Shown: positions 1 through 6,661, counted from the first letter of the stretch. The stretch: 8,795 nucleotides of DNA from Ruminococcus flavefaciens (GCA_002373775.1 DFJW01000080.1:54201-62995), one strand, 5' to 3'. Notes: a model not told the origin generated them from the letters alone. Made by a program: numbers and translations.

Positions 1-2733
1 GAGATCGAGCCCTTCGGCGGTGCTGCTACCTGCCTCGGCGGCGCTATCCGTGATCCGCTCTCAGGACGTTCATATGTATATCAGGCAATGAGAGTCACCG
101 GCGCTGCAAATCCGCTCGTGCCCGTTGAGGACACTATCACAGGCAAGCTGCCGCAGAGAAAGATCACAGTCGGTGCGGCTAACGGTTACAGCTCATATGG
201 CAACCAGATCGGTCTTGCTACCGGCCACGTTACCGAGGTATACCACCCCGGCTATGTTGCAAAGAGAATGGAGATAGGCGCTGTACTCGGTGCTGCTCCT
301 GCTGAGAATATAAGAAGAGAGAGACCTGTTCCGGGCGATGTAGTAATACTCCTCGGCGGAAAGACCGGACGCGACGGCTGCGGCGGTGCAACAGGTTCCT
401 CCAAGTCACATACACTTGAGTCGCTCGAGAGCTGCGGTGCAGAGGTACAGAAGGGTAATCCTCCTGAGGAGAGAAAGCTCCAGAGACTCTTCCGCAATCC
501 CGAGGTAACAAAGCTCATCAAGCGCTGCAACGACTTCGGTGCAGGCGGTGTATCCGTTGCTATCGGTGAGCTCACAGACGGTCTTATCATCGACCTCAAC
601 GCTGTGCCCAAGAAGTACGACGGTCTCGACGGTACTGAGATAGCTATTTCCGAGTCACAGGAGAGAATGGCGGTAGTCGTTGCTCCCGAGGACGTTGAGA
701 AGTTCATGGCTGAGGCTGCAAAGGAGAACCTCGAGGCTACTCTCGTGGCTGACGTTGTTGCAGAGCCCAGACTCAAGATGAACTGGAACGGCAATACTAT
801 TGTTGACCTTTCAAGAGAGTTCCTCAATTCCAACGGTGCTCCCAAGTATACCGACATCGAGGTAGAAGCTCCCTCCGCTGACCGTGAGGACGATCCCGGC
901 GACAGTGCCGACAACTGGTCCGAGCTTATGGCTAACCTCAATGTGTGCTCACAGAAGGGACTCGTTGAGAAGTTCGACTCCACTATCGGCGCAGGCACAG
1001 TTCTTATGCCTTTCGGCGGCGTATATCAGATGACTCCCTCTCAGGCTATGGTTGCAAAGATACCGGTACTCACCGGCGAGACCAACACCTGTTCGCTTAT
1101 GGGCTGGGGCTACGATCCGGAGATCTCCGAAAAGTCTCCTTATCATGGCGCAATGCTCGCAGTTGTTGACTCTATCGCAAAGGTAGTTGCTGCCGGCGGT
1201 ACATATAAGAAGTGCTGGCTCACATTCCAGGAATACTTCGAGAGAACACAGAATGATCCCAGACGCTGGGGACAGCCTATGGCTGCACTCCTCGGTGCTT
1301 TCAAGGCTCAGCTCGAAATGGGCTGCGGCTCTATCGGCGGCAAGGATTCTATGTCCGGTACATTCGAGAACATCGACGTTCCGCCCACACTCGTTTCATT
1401 CGCAGTATCAACTGCAATGGCTGACAAGGTAGTTTCCACAGAATTCAAGCAGGCCGGTTCTGACGTAATAATGGTTGTGCCTGAGTACGACGAGAACGGT
1501 CTCCCTGTATTCGACAGCGTCAAGGCTTGCTTCGACAAGGTCGAGAAGCTCATTGCTGACGGCAGAGCTGCTGCAATATGGACTATCGGCTACGGCGGTG
1601 TAGCTGAGGGTATCGCAAAGATGTGCTTCGGTAACAAGCTCGGATTCGAGTTCAGCCAGAGACTCAGCGGAAATCAGCTCTACAAGCGCGGCAACGGCGG
1701 CTTCATCATCGAGCTCACAGACAGCGCTAACAACAGCGAGGAGCTTATCGGTAAGACTATTTCCGATTACAAGGTCGCTGCTATGGACTACACTGTAAGT
1801 CTCGACAATCTCCAGCGCGTATGGGAGGGCAAGCTCGAGCCTGTATTCCCGTGCCGCATCAAGACCACGAACGCAACTCCCGAGGTATACGCAAATGCAG
1901 ACAGACTCCACCTCACAGCTTCTATCAAGGCTGCACAGCCGAGAGTCCTCATTCCTGTATTCCCCGGAACAAACTGCGAATACGATACAGCCCGCGCATT
2001 CGAGAGAGCCGGTGCAAAGACAGAGACAGTCGTTATCCGCAACCTCTCTGCTTCTGACATCGAGGACTCGGTAAGCTACTTCGAGAGAGCTATCCGCCAT
2101 TCACAGATCATTATGATCCCCGGCGGCTTCTCAGGCGGTGACGAGCCCGAGGGAAGCGGTAAGTTCATCACAGCATTCTTCCGCAATCCCAAGATCAAGG
2201 ACGCTGTTCACGACCTCCTCAAGAACCGTGACGGTCTTATGCTCGGTATCTGCAACGGCTTCCAGGCACTCATCAAGCTCGGGCTTGTTCCGTTCGGTGA
2301 GATAATAGATATGCAGGACGAGTCTCCTACGCTCACATTCAATACCATTGCGCGCCATCAGTCAATGATGGTAAATACAAGGATCGCTTCCAACAAGAGC
2401 CCGTGGCTCTATGGCTGCGAGGTAGGAGATATCCACACTATCCCGATCTCACACGGCGAGGGACGCTTTGTAGCTCCGGCAAGCCTTATCCAGCAGATGG
2501 CAAAGAACGGTCAGATCGCTACACAGTACGTTGATATGACGGGCGCTCCGACTATGGATATCAGATACAACCCCAATACCTCTGTTGAGGCTATCGAGGG
2601 TATCACATCGCCCGACGGAAGAGTTCTCGGTAAAATGGGACACTCCGAGCGTATCGGCAGCTTTATCGCCAAGAACGTTCCCGGCGCAAAGGATCAGAAG
2701 ATCTTCGAGTCCGGCGTGGCATACTTCAAGTAA
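1..2733 (+). CDS. purL: Phosphoribosylformylglycinamidine synthase, long single-chain form (5'-partial)
   Basis: The enzyme converts FGAR, ATP and glutamine to FGAM in de novo purine synthesis, in the cytoplasm. The reading frame is open from base 1 (first residues EIEPFGGAAT), so the gene begins upstream; 910 residues are present, against roughly 1,230-1,260 in the long clostridial form. Visible landmarks, numbered from the window edge: the glycine-rich stretch GGKTGRDGCGGATGSS at 119-134, SESQERMAVVV near 210, and IGGKDSMSG at 445-453 in the second PurM-like half. From about residue 648 there is a fused PurQ-type glutaminase domain with PVFPGTNCE, the nucleophile Cys751 in LGICNGFQ, and His818/Glu820 in SHGEGRF. 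The fusion removes the need for separate purQ and purS genes. The frame is intact with no sign of decay. The stop is 25 bases before the next gene, so the two probably share a transcript ending at the terminator near 3010. The Met at base 88 is internal, not the start. Confidence 0.97.
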   Translation, partial: EIEPFGGAATCLGGAIRDPLSGRSYVYQAMRVTGAANPLVPVEDTITGKLPQRKITVGAANGYSSYGNQIGLATGHVTEVYHPGYVAKRMEIGAVLGAAPAENIRRERPVPGDVVILLGGKTGRDGCGGATGSSKSHTLESLESCGAEVQKGNPPEERKLQRLFRNPEVTKLIKRCNDFGAGGVSVAIGELTDGLIIDLNAVPKKYDGLDGTEIAISESQERMAVVVAPEDVEKFMAEAAKENLEATLVADVVAEPRLKMNWNGNTIVDLSREFLNSNGAPKYTDIEVEAPSADREDDPGDSADNWSELMANLNVCSQKGLVEKFDSTIGAGTVLMPFGGVYQMTPSQAMVAKIPVLTGETNTCSLMGWGYDPEISEKSPYHGAMLAVVDSIAKVVAAGGTYKKCWLTFQEYFERTQNDPRRWGQPMAALLGAFKAQLEMGCGSIGGKDSMSGTFENIDVPPTLVSFAVSTAMADKVVSTEFKQAGSDVIMVVPEYDENGLPVFDSVKACFDKVEKLIADGRAAAIWTIGYGGVAEGIAKMCFGNKLGFEFSQRLSGNQLYKRGNGGFIIELTDSANNSEELIGKTISDYKVAAMDYTVSLDNLQRVWEGKLEPVFPCRIKTTNATPEVYANADRLHLTASIKAAQPRVLIPVFPGTNCEYDTARAFERAGAKTETVVIRNLSASDIEDSVSYFERAIRHSQIIMIPGGFSGGDEPEGSGKFITAFFRNPKIKDAVHDLLKNRDGLMLGICNGFQALIKLGLVPFGEIIDMQDESPTLTFNTIARHQSMMVNTRIASNKSPWLYGCEVGDIHTIPISHGEGRFVAPASLIQQMAKNGQIATQYVDMTGAPTMDIRYNPNTSVEAIEGITSPDGRVLGKMGHSERIGSFIAKNVPGAKDQKIFESGVAYFK

Positions 2734-2758
2734 TACAGCTGAAATGTGAGGGCTTGTT

Positions 2759-2998
2759 ATGGCAGATGATAACAAGAAGAATGATAATAAGGGCAGTGAT
2801 AATTCGGCAACCGGTATGTGCGTAGGAATGGCACTTGGAACAGCTGCTGGTCTGCTTATTTATGTATTAACAGGTGAGATCCTTTGGATGCCGTTGTGTC
2901 TGGGTGTTGGTATGTGTCTGGGAATTGCAGTCTTAAGCAAAGGCAAAGATAATGATGATACTGACAAGACAGAGGATAAGCAGGACCCCGAAAAGTAA
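2759..2998 (+). CDS. Small two-helix membrane protein, function unknown
   Basis: This 79-residue protein is not recognised. It has a polar, Asn/Asp/Lys-rich N-terminus (1-17), two hydrophobic segments (about 18-38 and 41-60) joined by a very short turn (GE), and a strongly charged Asp/Lys/Glu tail (61-79). The helices are rich in Gly, Ala, Met and Cys (GMALGTAAG, GVGMCLG), which suggests close helix packing, so a membrane hairpin with both ends on the same side is likely. The ATG follows a modest ribosome site (GTGAGGG, about 6 bases upstream). It lies 25 bases after purL and just before the terminator, so it is probably a passenger at the end of the purL transcript. Its base use is more A+T-rich than purL. 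Coding status is supported by the clean membrane topology and the terminator right after the stop, not by homology. Confidence 0.7.
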   Translation: MADDNKKNDNKGSDNSATGMCVGMALGTAAGLLIYVLTGEILWMPLCLGVGMCLGIAVLSKGKDNDDTDKTEDKQDPEK

Positions 2999-3009
2999 AT
3001 AAAAAGCGA

Positions 3010-3047
3010 AAGGGCGTACATTTCAAGTGTACGCCCTTAGTTTCTTT
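3010..3047 (+). terminator. Rho-independent terminator after purL and the small membrane protein
   Basis: AAGGGCGTACA (3010-3020) and TGTACGCCCTT (3028-3038) form a perfect 11-bp stem around a 7-base loop. A T-rich run (AGTTTCTTT) follows. It starts 12 bases after the small-gene stop, so it ends that transcription unit. Confidence 0.9.
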
Positions 3048-3065
3048 CACCCCCTGCGTCGTTCT

Positions 3066-3120
3066 GCCGCCCATGTCGTATAAACATCACCGGCGGCGAA
3101 TTGCAGGAGGTGACGCAATT
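3066..3120. other. Two adjacent inverted repeats in the gap before glgA
   Basis: The 228-base gap between the terminator and glgA holds no convincing gene. It does hold two neighbouring inverted repeats. The first is GCCGCC (3066-3071) with GGCGGC (3092-3097), enclosing ATGT (3073-3076) with ACAT (3084-3087). The second is AATTGC (3099-3104) with GCAATT (3115-3120), whose 10-base loop reads AGGAGGTGAC, a near-perfect ribosome site with no reading frame behind it. They lie upstream of the glgA promoter, so they are not in its main transcript. Their role is unknown. Confidence 0.4.
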
Positions 3121-3140
3121 TCGTTCACAAAAAGTTTACA
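3120..3140 (+). promoter_or_regulatory. A/T-rich motif upstream of the glgA promoter (possible operator)
   Basis: The stretch TTCGTTCACAAAAAGTTTAC, ending about 52 bases before the -35 box, closely resembles a stretch at 6742-6761 that ends about 47 bases before the -35 box of the kinase-like gene. The similar sequence and placement could mark a shared activator or repressor site. No known regulator consensus is matched, and A/T-rich DNA gives such matches by chance. Confidence 0.25.
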
Positions 3141-3192
3141 ATTCTGATAGACGGAGAATAACCGGATATTGGTGATTGTTTATAAATTCTGC

Positions 3193-3221
3193 TTGACTAA
3201 AGCGAACATTTGGTGTATAAT
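3193..3221 (+). promoter_or_regulatory. Vegetative (sigma-A type) promoter of glgA
   Basis: The -35 box is TTGACT (3193-3198) and the -10 box is a perfect TATAAT (3216-3221), with an ideal 17-base spacer. Transcription should start near 3228, giving a leader of about 47 bases. The ribosome site AGAAGGAG (3258-3265) lies in that leader. No riboswitch-sized leader is present. Confidence 0.88.
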
Positions 3222-3275
3222 GTTAATTGTAAAGCTGTAAATACTGCTTACAATAGTAGAAGGAGTTGAATTAAT

Positions 3276-4730
3276 ATGAAAAATATACTTTTCGCGGCAT
3301 CAGAAAGCGTACCCTTTATCAAGACCGGCGGACTCGCTGACGTTGTAGGAGCGCTCCCTCAGTATCTCAACAAAAAAGAATTTGACGTAAGAGTTATAAT
3401 GCCCTATTATACATGCATTCCCGATAAATACAGAAACGATTTCAAGTATGTGACACACTTCTATATGGACTACGGTATGCGGCCCGACAGCTTTCATGTA
3501 GGCATAATGGAATATGAATATAACGGCATAAAGTTCTACTTTGTGGACGACGAATACTACTTCAAGTGCGACACTCCCTATTCTTCGGATATGAAGTGGG
3601 ACATCGAGCGCTTTACGTTCTTCTGCAAGGCTGTACTGGCTATTATGCCTGTTATCGGCTTCCGTCCTGACATTATCCACTGCCACGACTGGCAGGCTTC
3701 ACTCATACCCGTATTCCTGCACACAGCTTTTGCAACTAACCCGTTTTACAGCTCTACTAAGACCATTATGACTATCCACAACCTGAAATTCCAGGGCGTA
3801 TGGAACATTGATACCTTCAAGTACAACACCGCGCTCCCGGACTATATGTTCACGCCCGACAAGCTCGAATTCCACAAGGACGCAAATATGCTCAAGGGCG
3901 GACTCGTTTACGCTGACTATATCACAACAGTCTCCGAGACCTATGCGGAGGAGATAAAGTACCCGTTCTTCGGCGAGCAGCTTGACGGTCTTCTCAGAGC
4001 AAGATCGGCTTCGCTGCGCGGTATCGTCAACGGTATCGACTATAAGGTCTTTGATCCTGCAAACGACAAGAAGCTCTTTGCTGAGTTCGACAAGAAGAAC
4101 GTCAAGGCTCAGAAGGCTGTAAACAAGGAAAAACTTCAGGAACAGCTCGGACTTCCGGTCGACAAGGACAAGTATATGATAGCAATTATCTCGCGTCTCA
4201 CCGATCAGAAGGGACTCGACCTCGTGAATTACGCTATGGAGCGTATCTGTGACGAGTTCACACAGTTCGTTGTCATCGGTACCGGTGATCCGAGATATGA
4301 GAATATGTTCAAGCACTATCAGTGGAAGTATCCGGAGAGAGTTTCCGCGAATATTATGTACTCTGACGAGCTTGCGCACAAGCTCTATGCGGCTGCTGAC
4401 ACTATGCTTATGCCGTCACTCTTTGAGCCCTGCGGACTCACTCAGCTCATAGCCCTCAGATACGGCACTGTCCCGATAGTCCGCGAAACAGGCGGTCTCA
4501 AGGACACAGTCGTGCCGTACAACGAGTTCGACGGCACCGGAACCGGCTTCTCGTTCGCTAACTACAACGGCGATGAGATGCTCGGCGCTATCAACTACTC
4601 CAAGCACATCTACTATAATCACCGTGACCAGTGGGACAAAATGGTCGTTCGTGATATGGAGGCTGACTTCTCGTGGAACAGCTCTGCCCGCCAGTACGAA
4701 GGTATGTACGACTGGATGATAAACTGGTAA
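3276..4730 (+). CDS. glgA: Glycogen synthase (ADP-glucose type, GT5 family)
   Basis: The enzyme transfers glucose from ADP-glucose to the non-reducing end of alpha-1,4-glucan, building glycogen in the cytoplasm. The 484-residue length is typical of bacterial GlgA. The N-terminal Rossmann half carries the ADP-glucose loop KTGGL (16-20) and HDWQ (137-140). The C-terminal half carries VNGID (251-255), SRLTDQKG (306-313, with the phosphate-contacting Arg307 and Lys312), FEPCGL (383-388, with the conserved Glu384), and a second TGGL loop (405-408). All expected active-site residues are present. The ATG is set by the ribosome site AGAAGGAG 10 bases upstream and by the classic start MKNILFAASE. It has its own strong promoter. 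No glgB, glgC, glgD or glgP is in the window, so the gene is separated from other glycogen genes at least on this side. The stop is followed two bases later by the tandem repeat array. Confidence 0.97.
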   Translation: MKNILFAASESVPFIKTGGLADVVGALPQYLNKKEFDVRVIMPYYTCIPDKYRNDFKYVTHFYMDYGMRPDSFHVGIMEYEYNGIKFYFVDDEYYFKCDTPYSSDMKWDIERFTFFCKAVLAIMPVIGFRPDIIHCHDWQASLIPVFLHTAFATNPFYSSTKTIMTIHNLKFQGVWNIDTFKYNTALPDYMFTPDKLEFHKDANMLKGGLVYADYITTVSETYAEEIKYPFFGEQLDGLLRARSASLRGIVNGIDYKVFDPANDKKLFAEFDKKNVKAQKAVNKEKLQEQLGLPVDKDKYMIAIISRLTDQKGLDLVNYAMERICDEFTQFVVIGTGDPRYENMFKHYQWKYPERVSANIMYSDELAHKLYAAADTMLMPSLFEPCGLTQLIALRYGTVPIVRETGGLKDTVVPYNEFDGTGTGFSFANYNGDEMLGAINYSKHIYYNHRDQWDKMVVRDMEADFSWNSSARQYEGMYDWMINW

Positions 4731-4746
4731 AGCGTACGCTTTTTTT
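4729..4746 (+). terminator. Weak terminator at the glgA stop, inside repeat copy 1
   Basis: The palindrome AAAGCGTACGCTTT spans the end of the stop codon and can fold as a 5-bp stem (AAAGC/GCTTT) with a GTAC loop, followed by more T residues (seven T in a row, 4740-4746). The stem is short, so this is a tentative call. Repeat copies 2 and 3 have lost both the palindrome and the T run at the same place. Confidence 0.4.
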
Positions 4747-5033
4747 CCACGTTGGCGCTTGTTTCACTCGCTCAATCTGTGCGTGAACGTTAATCTGCTT
4801 TCGCACACGGCGCTATATATGAAACGGAGCTTTATTGGCGGTGCATACGCCTTCTTTCCACGCTGGCGCTTGTTTCACTCGCTCAATCTGTGCGTGAACG
4901 TTAATCTGCTTTCGCACACGGCGCTATATATGAAACGGAGCTTTATTGGCGGTGCATACGCCTCCTTTCCACGTTGGCGCTTGTTTCACTCGCTCAATCT
5001 GTGGGTGAACGTTAATCTGCTTTCGCACACGGC
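4732..5033. repeat. Tandem array of a 111-bp unit, 2.7 copies
   Basis: Copy 1 is 4732-4842, copy 2 is 4843-4953, and copy 3 is 4954-5033, cut off after 80 bases. Copies 1 and 2 differ at four positions by my reading, all in the first 21 bases. Copies 2 and 3 differ at three over the shared 80 bases, including C to G at 5004. The unit starts GCRTACGC, then a pyrimidine run, then CCACG. Each full unit contains TGTGCG and CGCACA (4778-4783 and 4802-4807 in copy 1), able to pair as a 6-bp stem; the change at 5004 breaks this pairing in copy 3. Because 111 is a multiple of three, an open frame runs through the copies, but it has no ribosome site or good start and is not called as a gene. No spacers are present, so this is not a CRISPR array. 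Origin is unknown. Confidence 0.92.
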
Positions 5034-5061
5034 ACGGAATTTGCGCTGACACGATTTGTAG

Positions 5062-5137
5062 GGAATGCCGTTTACGGCGTTCCGCAATTACATACAGCTA
5101 TGGTAAGGGCGGAGCTTATCCGCCCTTATGACAGCTG
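5062..5137. repeat. Pair of REP-like hairpins between glgA and the membrane-protein gene
   Basis: Hairpin A is GGAATGCCG (5062-5070) with CGGCGTTCC (5075-5083), a 9-bp stem with one G-U pair and a TTTA loop. Hairpin B is TAAGGGCGGA (5104-5113) with TCCGCCCTTA (5119-5128), a perfect 10-bp stem with a GCTTA loop. It is bracketed by CAGCT (5095-5099) and AGCTG (5133-5137) across a symmetric 4-by-4 internal loop. Neither is followed by a T run, so they are not ordinary terminators. They look like dispersed intergenic hairpin elements; from memory, similar GGGCGGA...TCCGCCC elements occur between genes in related gut Clostridia, which I cannot verify here. Hairpin B ends 28 bases before the next ATG. 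No clear promoter is seen in 5034-5156. Confidence 0.7.
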
Positions 5138-5156
5138 AACCGATACGAAAAACATT

Positions 5157-5702
5157 ATGAAAAGAATTGTAAAAAAGTACAGCCATAATCGTATACTGCT
5201 TATTTCTGCGGTCACCAATGCGATCATCGGCGCTGCATTTCTCGGAATGTACTTTGCAGTAGACAGCATTTCCGATGATATTATGAACTCCAATCCGGTA
5301 GTAAAGTTCCTGCTTTTACCGGGGTGGCTCTTTCTGGAGTTGTTTTCGGTCGCAGGACTTGCCATAGGAGTGCCATGTACGGTATGCGGCATTATCTGCT
5401 TTATACTTGTTGTCCCTTATCTCGGACGTATGCACAGTATACGAAAGGCTCGCAGAAAAAACGGCAGAAAGATACCGAAGGAGCTGCTCGAAGAAATGCT
5501 TGAGACCGGCGAGCTTGAAAGGGCTGAGTACGAACGGGAGCTTGCGAAATACACTACGGCAAAGGAGAAGTCTGATGAAAGTGAAGAGCCGAAGATCTCG
5601 GCAAAGGACGTTCTTCTCCGGATAGTGGGAGCGGCTTTGGTATTAGGGATAATGATAGGTCTGCCGGTGGCAATAGGCTATTTTCTCGGCATACTGCATT
5701 AA
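5157..5702 (+). CDS. Four-helix membrane protein with a SHOCT-like segment
   Basis: This 181-residue protein is not assigned to a named family. Hydrophobic segments lie at about 13-34, 50-71, 73-90 and 155-179, so it is an inner membrane protein with probably four helices. Between helices 3 and 4 is a basic patch (MHSIRKARRKNGRK, 92-105), then a charged stretch at about 107-131 (PKELLEEMLETGELERAEYERELAKY) that resembles the short SHOCT motif, with its leucine/glutamate pattern, a central Gly and a following E-Y/F. An acidic linker (138-145) follows. By the positive-inside rule the charged loop is cytoplasmic. The ATG at 5157 has no good ribosome site upstream, and an in-frame stop at 5136 rules out a longer N-terminus. 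Translation may be weak or helped by the hairpin at 5104-5128. It is 21 bases upstream of the HAD gene and probably co-transcribed. The SHOCT call is pattern-based and tentative. Confidence 0.82.
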   Translation: MKRIVKKYSHNRILLISAVTNAIIGAAFLGMYFAVDSISDDIMNSNPVVKFLLLPGWLFLELFSVAGLAIGVPCTVCGIICFILVVPYLGRMHSIRKARRKNGRKIPKELLEEMLETGELERAEYERELAKYTTAKEKSDESEEPKISAKDVLLRIVGAALVLGIMIGLPVAIGYFLGILH

Positions 5703-5723
5703 AACACAGCAAAGGAACAATAT

Positions 5724-6386
5724 ATGAACAAACTCAAAGGCGCGATTTTTGATATGGACGGTTTGCTGATAGACACCGAGAAGCTCTATCTCCGCTATTG
5801 GAAGCAGTCTGCGGCTGATTTCGGCTACGATATGCGTGACGAGCACGTCTACGCGATACGCAGTCTTGCGCGGAAATACTCTATCCCTAAGCTCAAGAGC
5901 TTTTTCGGAGAGGACTTCCCGACGGAGGAGGTCCGTGCCCACCGCACTGAGCTGATAAACGCTCACATAGCGGAGCACGGTATCGAACTGAAAAAGGGAC
6001 TTTTCGAGCTGCTGGACTACCTTCGGGACAAGGGCGTCAGACTGGCTGTCGCTACGGCTACTCCGCGCGAAAGGACGCTGAAATACCTTGAAAAGATAGG
6101 TGCAGCCGACCGTTTTGACGCTGTTGTCTGCGGAGATATGGTCACGAGCGGCAAGCCTGATCCCGAGATATACCTCACGGCTGCAAGGGAACTCGGTCTG
6201 CCGCCGGAGAACTGCGCGGCGTTCGAGGACTCTCCCAACGGACTAAAGGCTGCAAGAGCAGCAGGCTGTCAGGTCATTATGATACCTGATATGACTCAGC
6301 CGCAGCCCGAGGACGAACCGTTCTACGATGCGGTATACAGCAGTCTTGACGAGGCGAAAGACTTTTTCGAGAGGAGGGAAGCGTGA
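5724..6386 (+). CDS. HAD-superfamily phosphatase or phosphoglucomutase-like hydrolase (subfamily IA)
   Basis: This 220-residue cytoplasmic enzyme has all four HAD motifs. Motif I is FDMDGLLIDT with nucleophile Asp10 and acid/base Asp12. Motif II is the Thr111 region (LAVATATPRE). Motif III is Lys144 in SGKPDP. Motif IV is FEDSPNG with Glu168 and Asp169, which bind magnesium. An alpha-helical cap (about 19-90) sits between motifs I and II, as in subfamily IA. The length and the layout match beta-phosphoglucomutase and small sugar-phosphate or nucleotide phosphatases; the exact substrate cannot be read from the sequence. The ribosome site AAAGGA (5711-5716) is 7 bases before the ATG. The stop codon (TGA, 6384-6386) overlaps the next ATG by one base, so the two products are likely made from one message by coupled translation. 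Confidence 0.93.
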   Translation: MNKLKGAIFDMDGLLIDTEKLYLRYWKQSAADFGYDMRDEHVYAIRSLARKYSIPKLKSFFGEDFPTEEVRAHRTELINAHIAEHGIELKKGLFELLDYLRDKGVRLAVATATPRERTLKYLEKIGAADRFDAVVCGDMVTSGKPDPEIYLTAARELGLPPENCAAFEDSPNGLKAARAAGCQVIMIPDMTQPQPEDEPFYDAVYSSLDEAKDFFERREA

Positions 6387-6631
6387 TGCCGAGCGTATCA
6401 CAGGTATTCGAGATCCCCGGCTACTATTACTTCGATGCCGGCAACGATTTTTCCGGAAGCAAGGGCGATTTTGCCTATAAGATCATAAACGGCGAGCGTT
6501 TCCGCGCTATCGCGTGGCACGGCAGACTCTGTTCAATGAAGGCTGAGATAGAACACGAGGCGGATTTTGAGCGGACTCCCGACGGCTTCGCAGCACTGGT
6601 CAAGTGGCTCGAAGATACATATAGTAAATAA
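6386..6631 (+). CDS. Small soluble protein of unknown function, coupled to the HAD gene
   Basis: This 81-residue protein is not recognised. It is soluble and rich in aromatic residues: GYYYFD (12-17), DFAYKI (28-33), AIAWHGRL (41-48) and LVKWLEDTY (71-79). The pattern suggests a small compact alpha/beta fold with a C-terminal helix, with no membrane segment or metal motif; Cys49 is the only cysteine. The start is taken at ATG 6386, which overlaps the HAD stop (TGATG) and sits 8 bases after the strong ribosome site GAGGAGG (6371-6377) that lies inside the HAD gene. A GTG one codon earlier (6383) is possible but is closer to that site. The overlap implies its amount is tied to that of the HAD enzyme, so it could be a partner or modulator of it, which is inference. 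A terminator follows the stop. Confidence 0.78.
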   Translation: MPSVSQVFEIPGYYYFDAGNDFSGSKGDFAYKIINGERFRAIAWHGRLCSMKAEIEHEADFERTPDGFAALVKWLEDTYSK

Positions 6632-6632
6632 G

Positions 6633-6661
6633 AAAGGGACGGACGGTGTTCGTCCTTTTTT
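6633..6661 (+). terminator. Rho-independent terminator of the three-gene unit
   Basis: AAAGGGACG (6633-6641) can pair with CGTCCTTTT (6651-6659) as a 9-bp stem with one G-U pair. Alternatively, GGACG (6641-6645) pairs with CGTCC (6651-6655) around a GTGTT loop, with six T residues (6656-6661) directly after. Either fold starts within two bases of the stop codon. Confidence 0.82.

Noticed and set aside
88..90. ATG at 88 as the start of purL
   Set aside because: The same frame is open to base 1 and encodes conserved PurL sequence before this Met, and no ribosome site precedes it.
1408..2100. Long reverse-strand open frame inside purL
   Set aside because: It is a mirror of codon bias in purL, with no ribosome site and no recognisable domains, while the forward frame carries clear PurL motifs. 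The same applies to the reverse frame at 252-998.
3104..3190. Short gene after the AGGAGGTGA sequence upstream of glgA
   Set aside because: No start codon at a proper distance leads to a meaningful reading frame, and the only nearby GTG lies inside the ribosome-site sequence itself.
3193..3215. CcpA (cre) site over the glgA promoter
   Set aside because: AAAGCGAACA looks partly cre-like, but the required TG at the left half is missing in the right register.
4732..5033. CRISPR array
   Set aside because: The units are contiguous and 111 bp long, with no short direct repeats and no unique spacers, and no cas genes are near.
4759..5049. Open frame encoding a 37-residue repeat across the 111-bp array
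   Set aside because: It starts with TTG, has no ribosome site, and exists because the 111-bp period is a multiple of three. The translation has no domain character, and the opposite strand is open in part as well.
6383..6385. GTG at 6383 as the start of the small gene after the HAD enzyme
   Set aside because: It is followed at once by ATG at 6386, which has the better distance (8 bases) from GAGGAGG and overlaps the stop in the usual coupled fashion. It remains a minor alternative.
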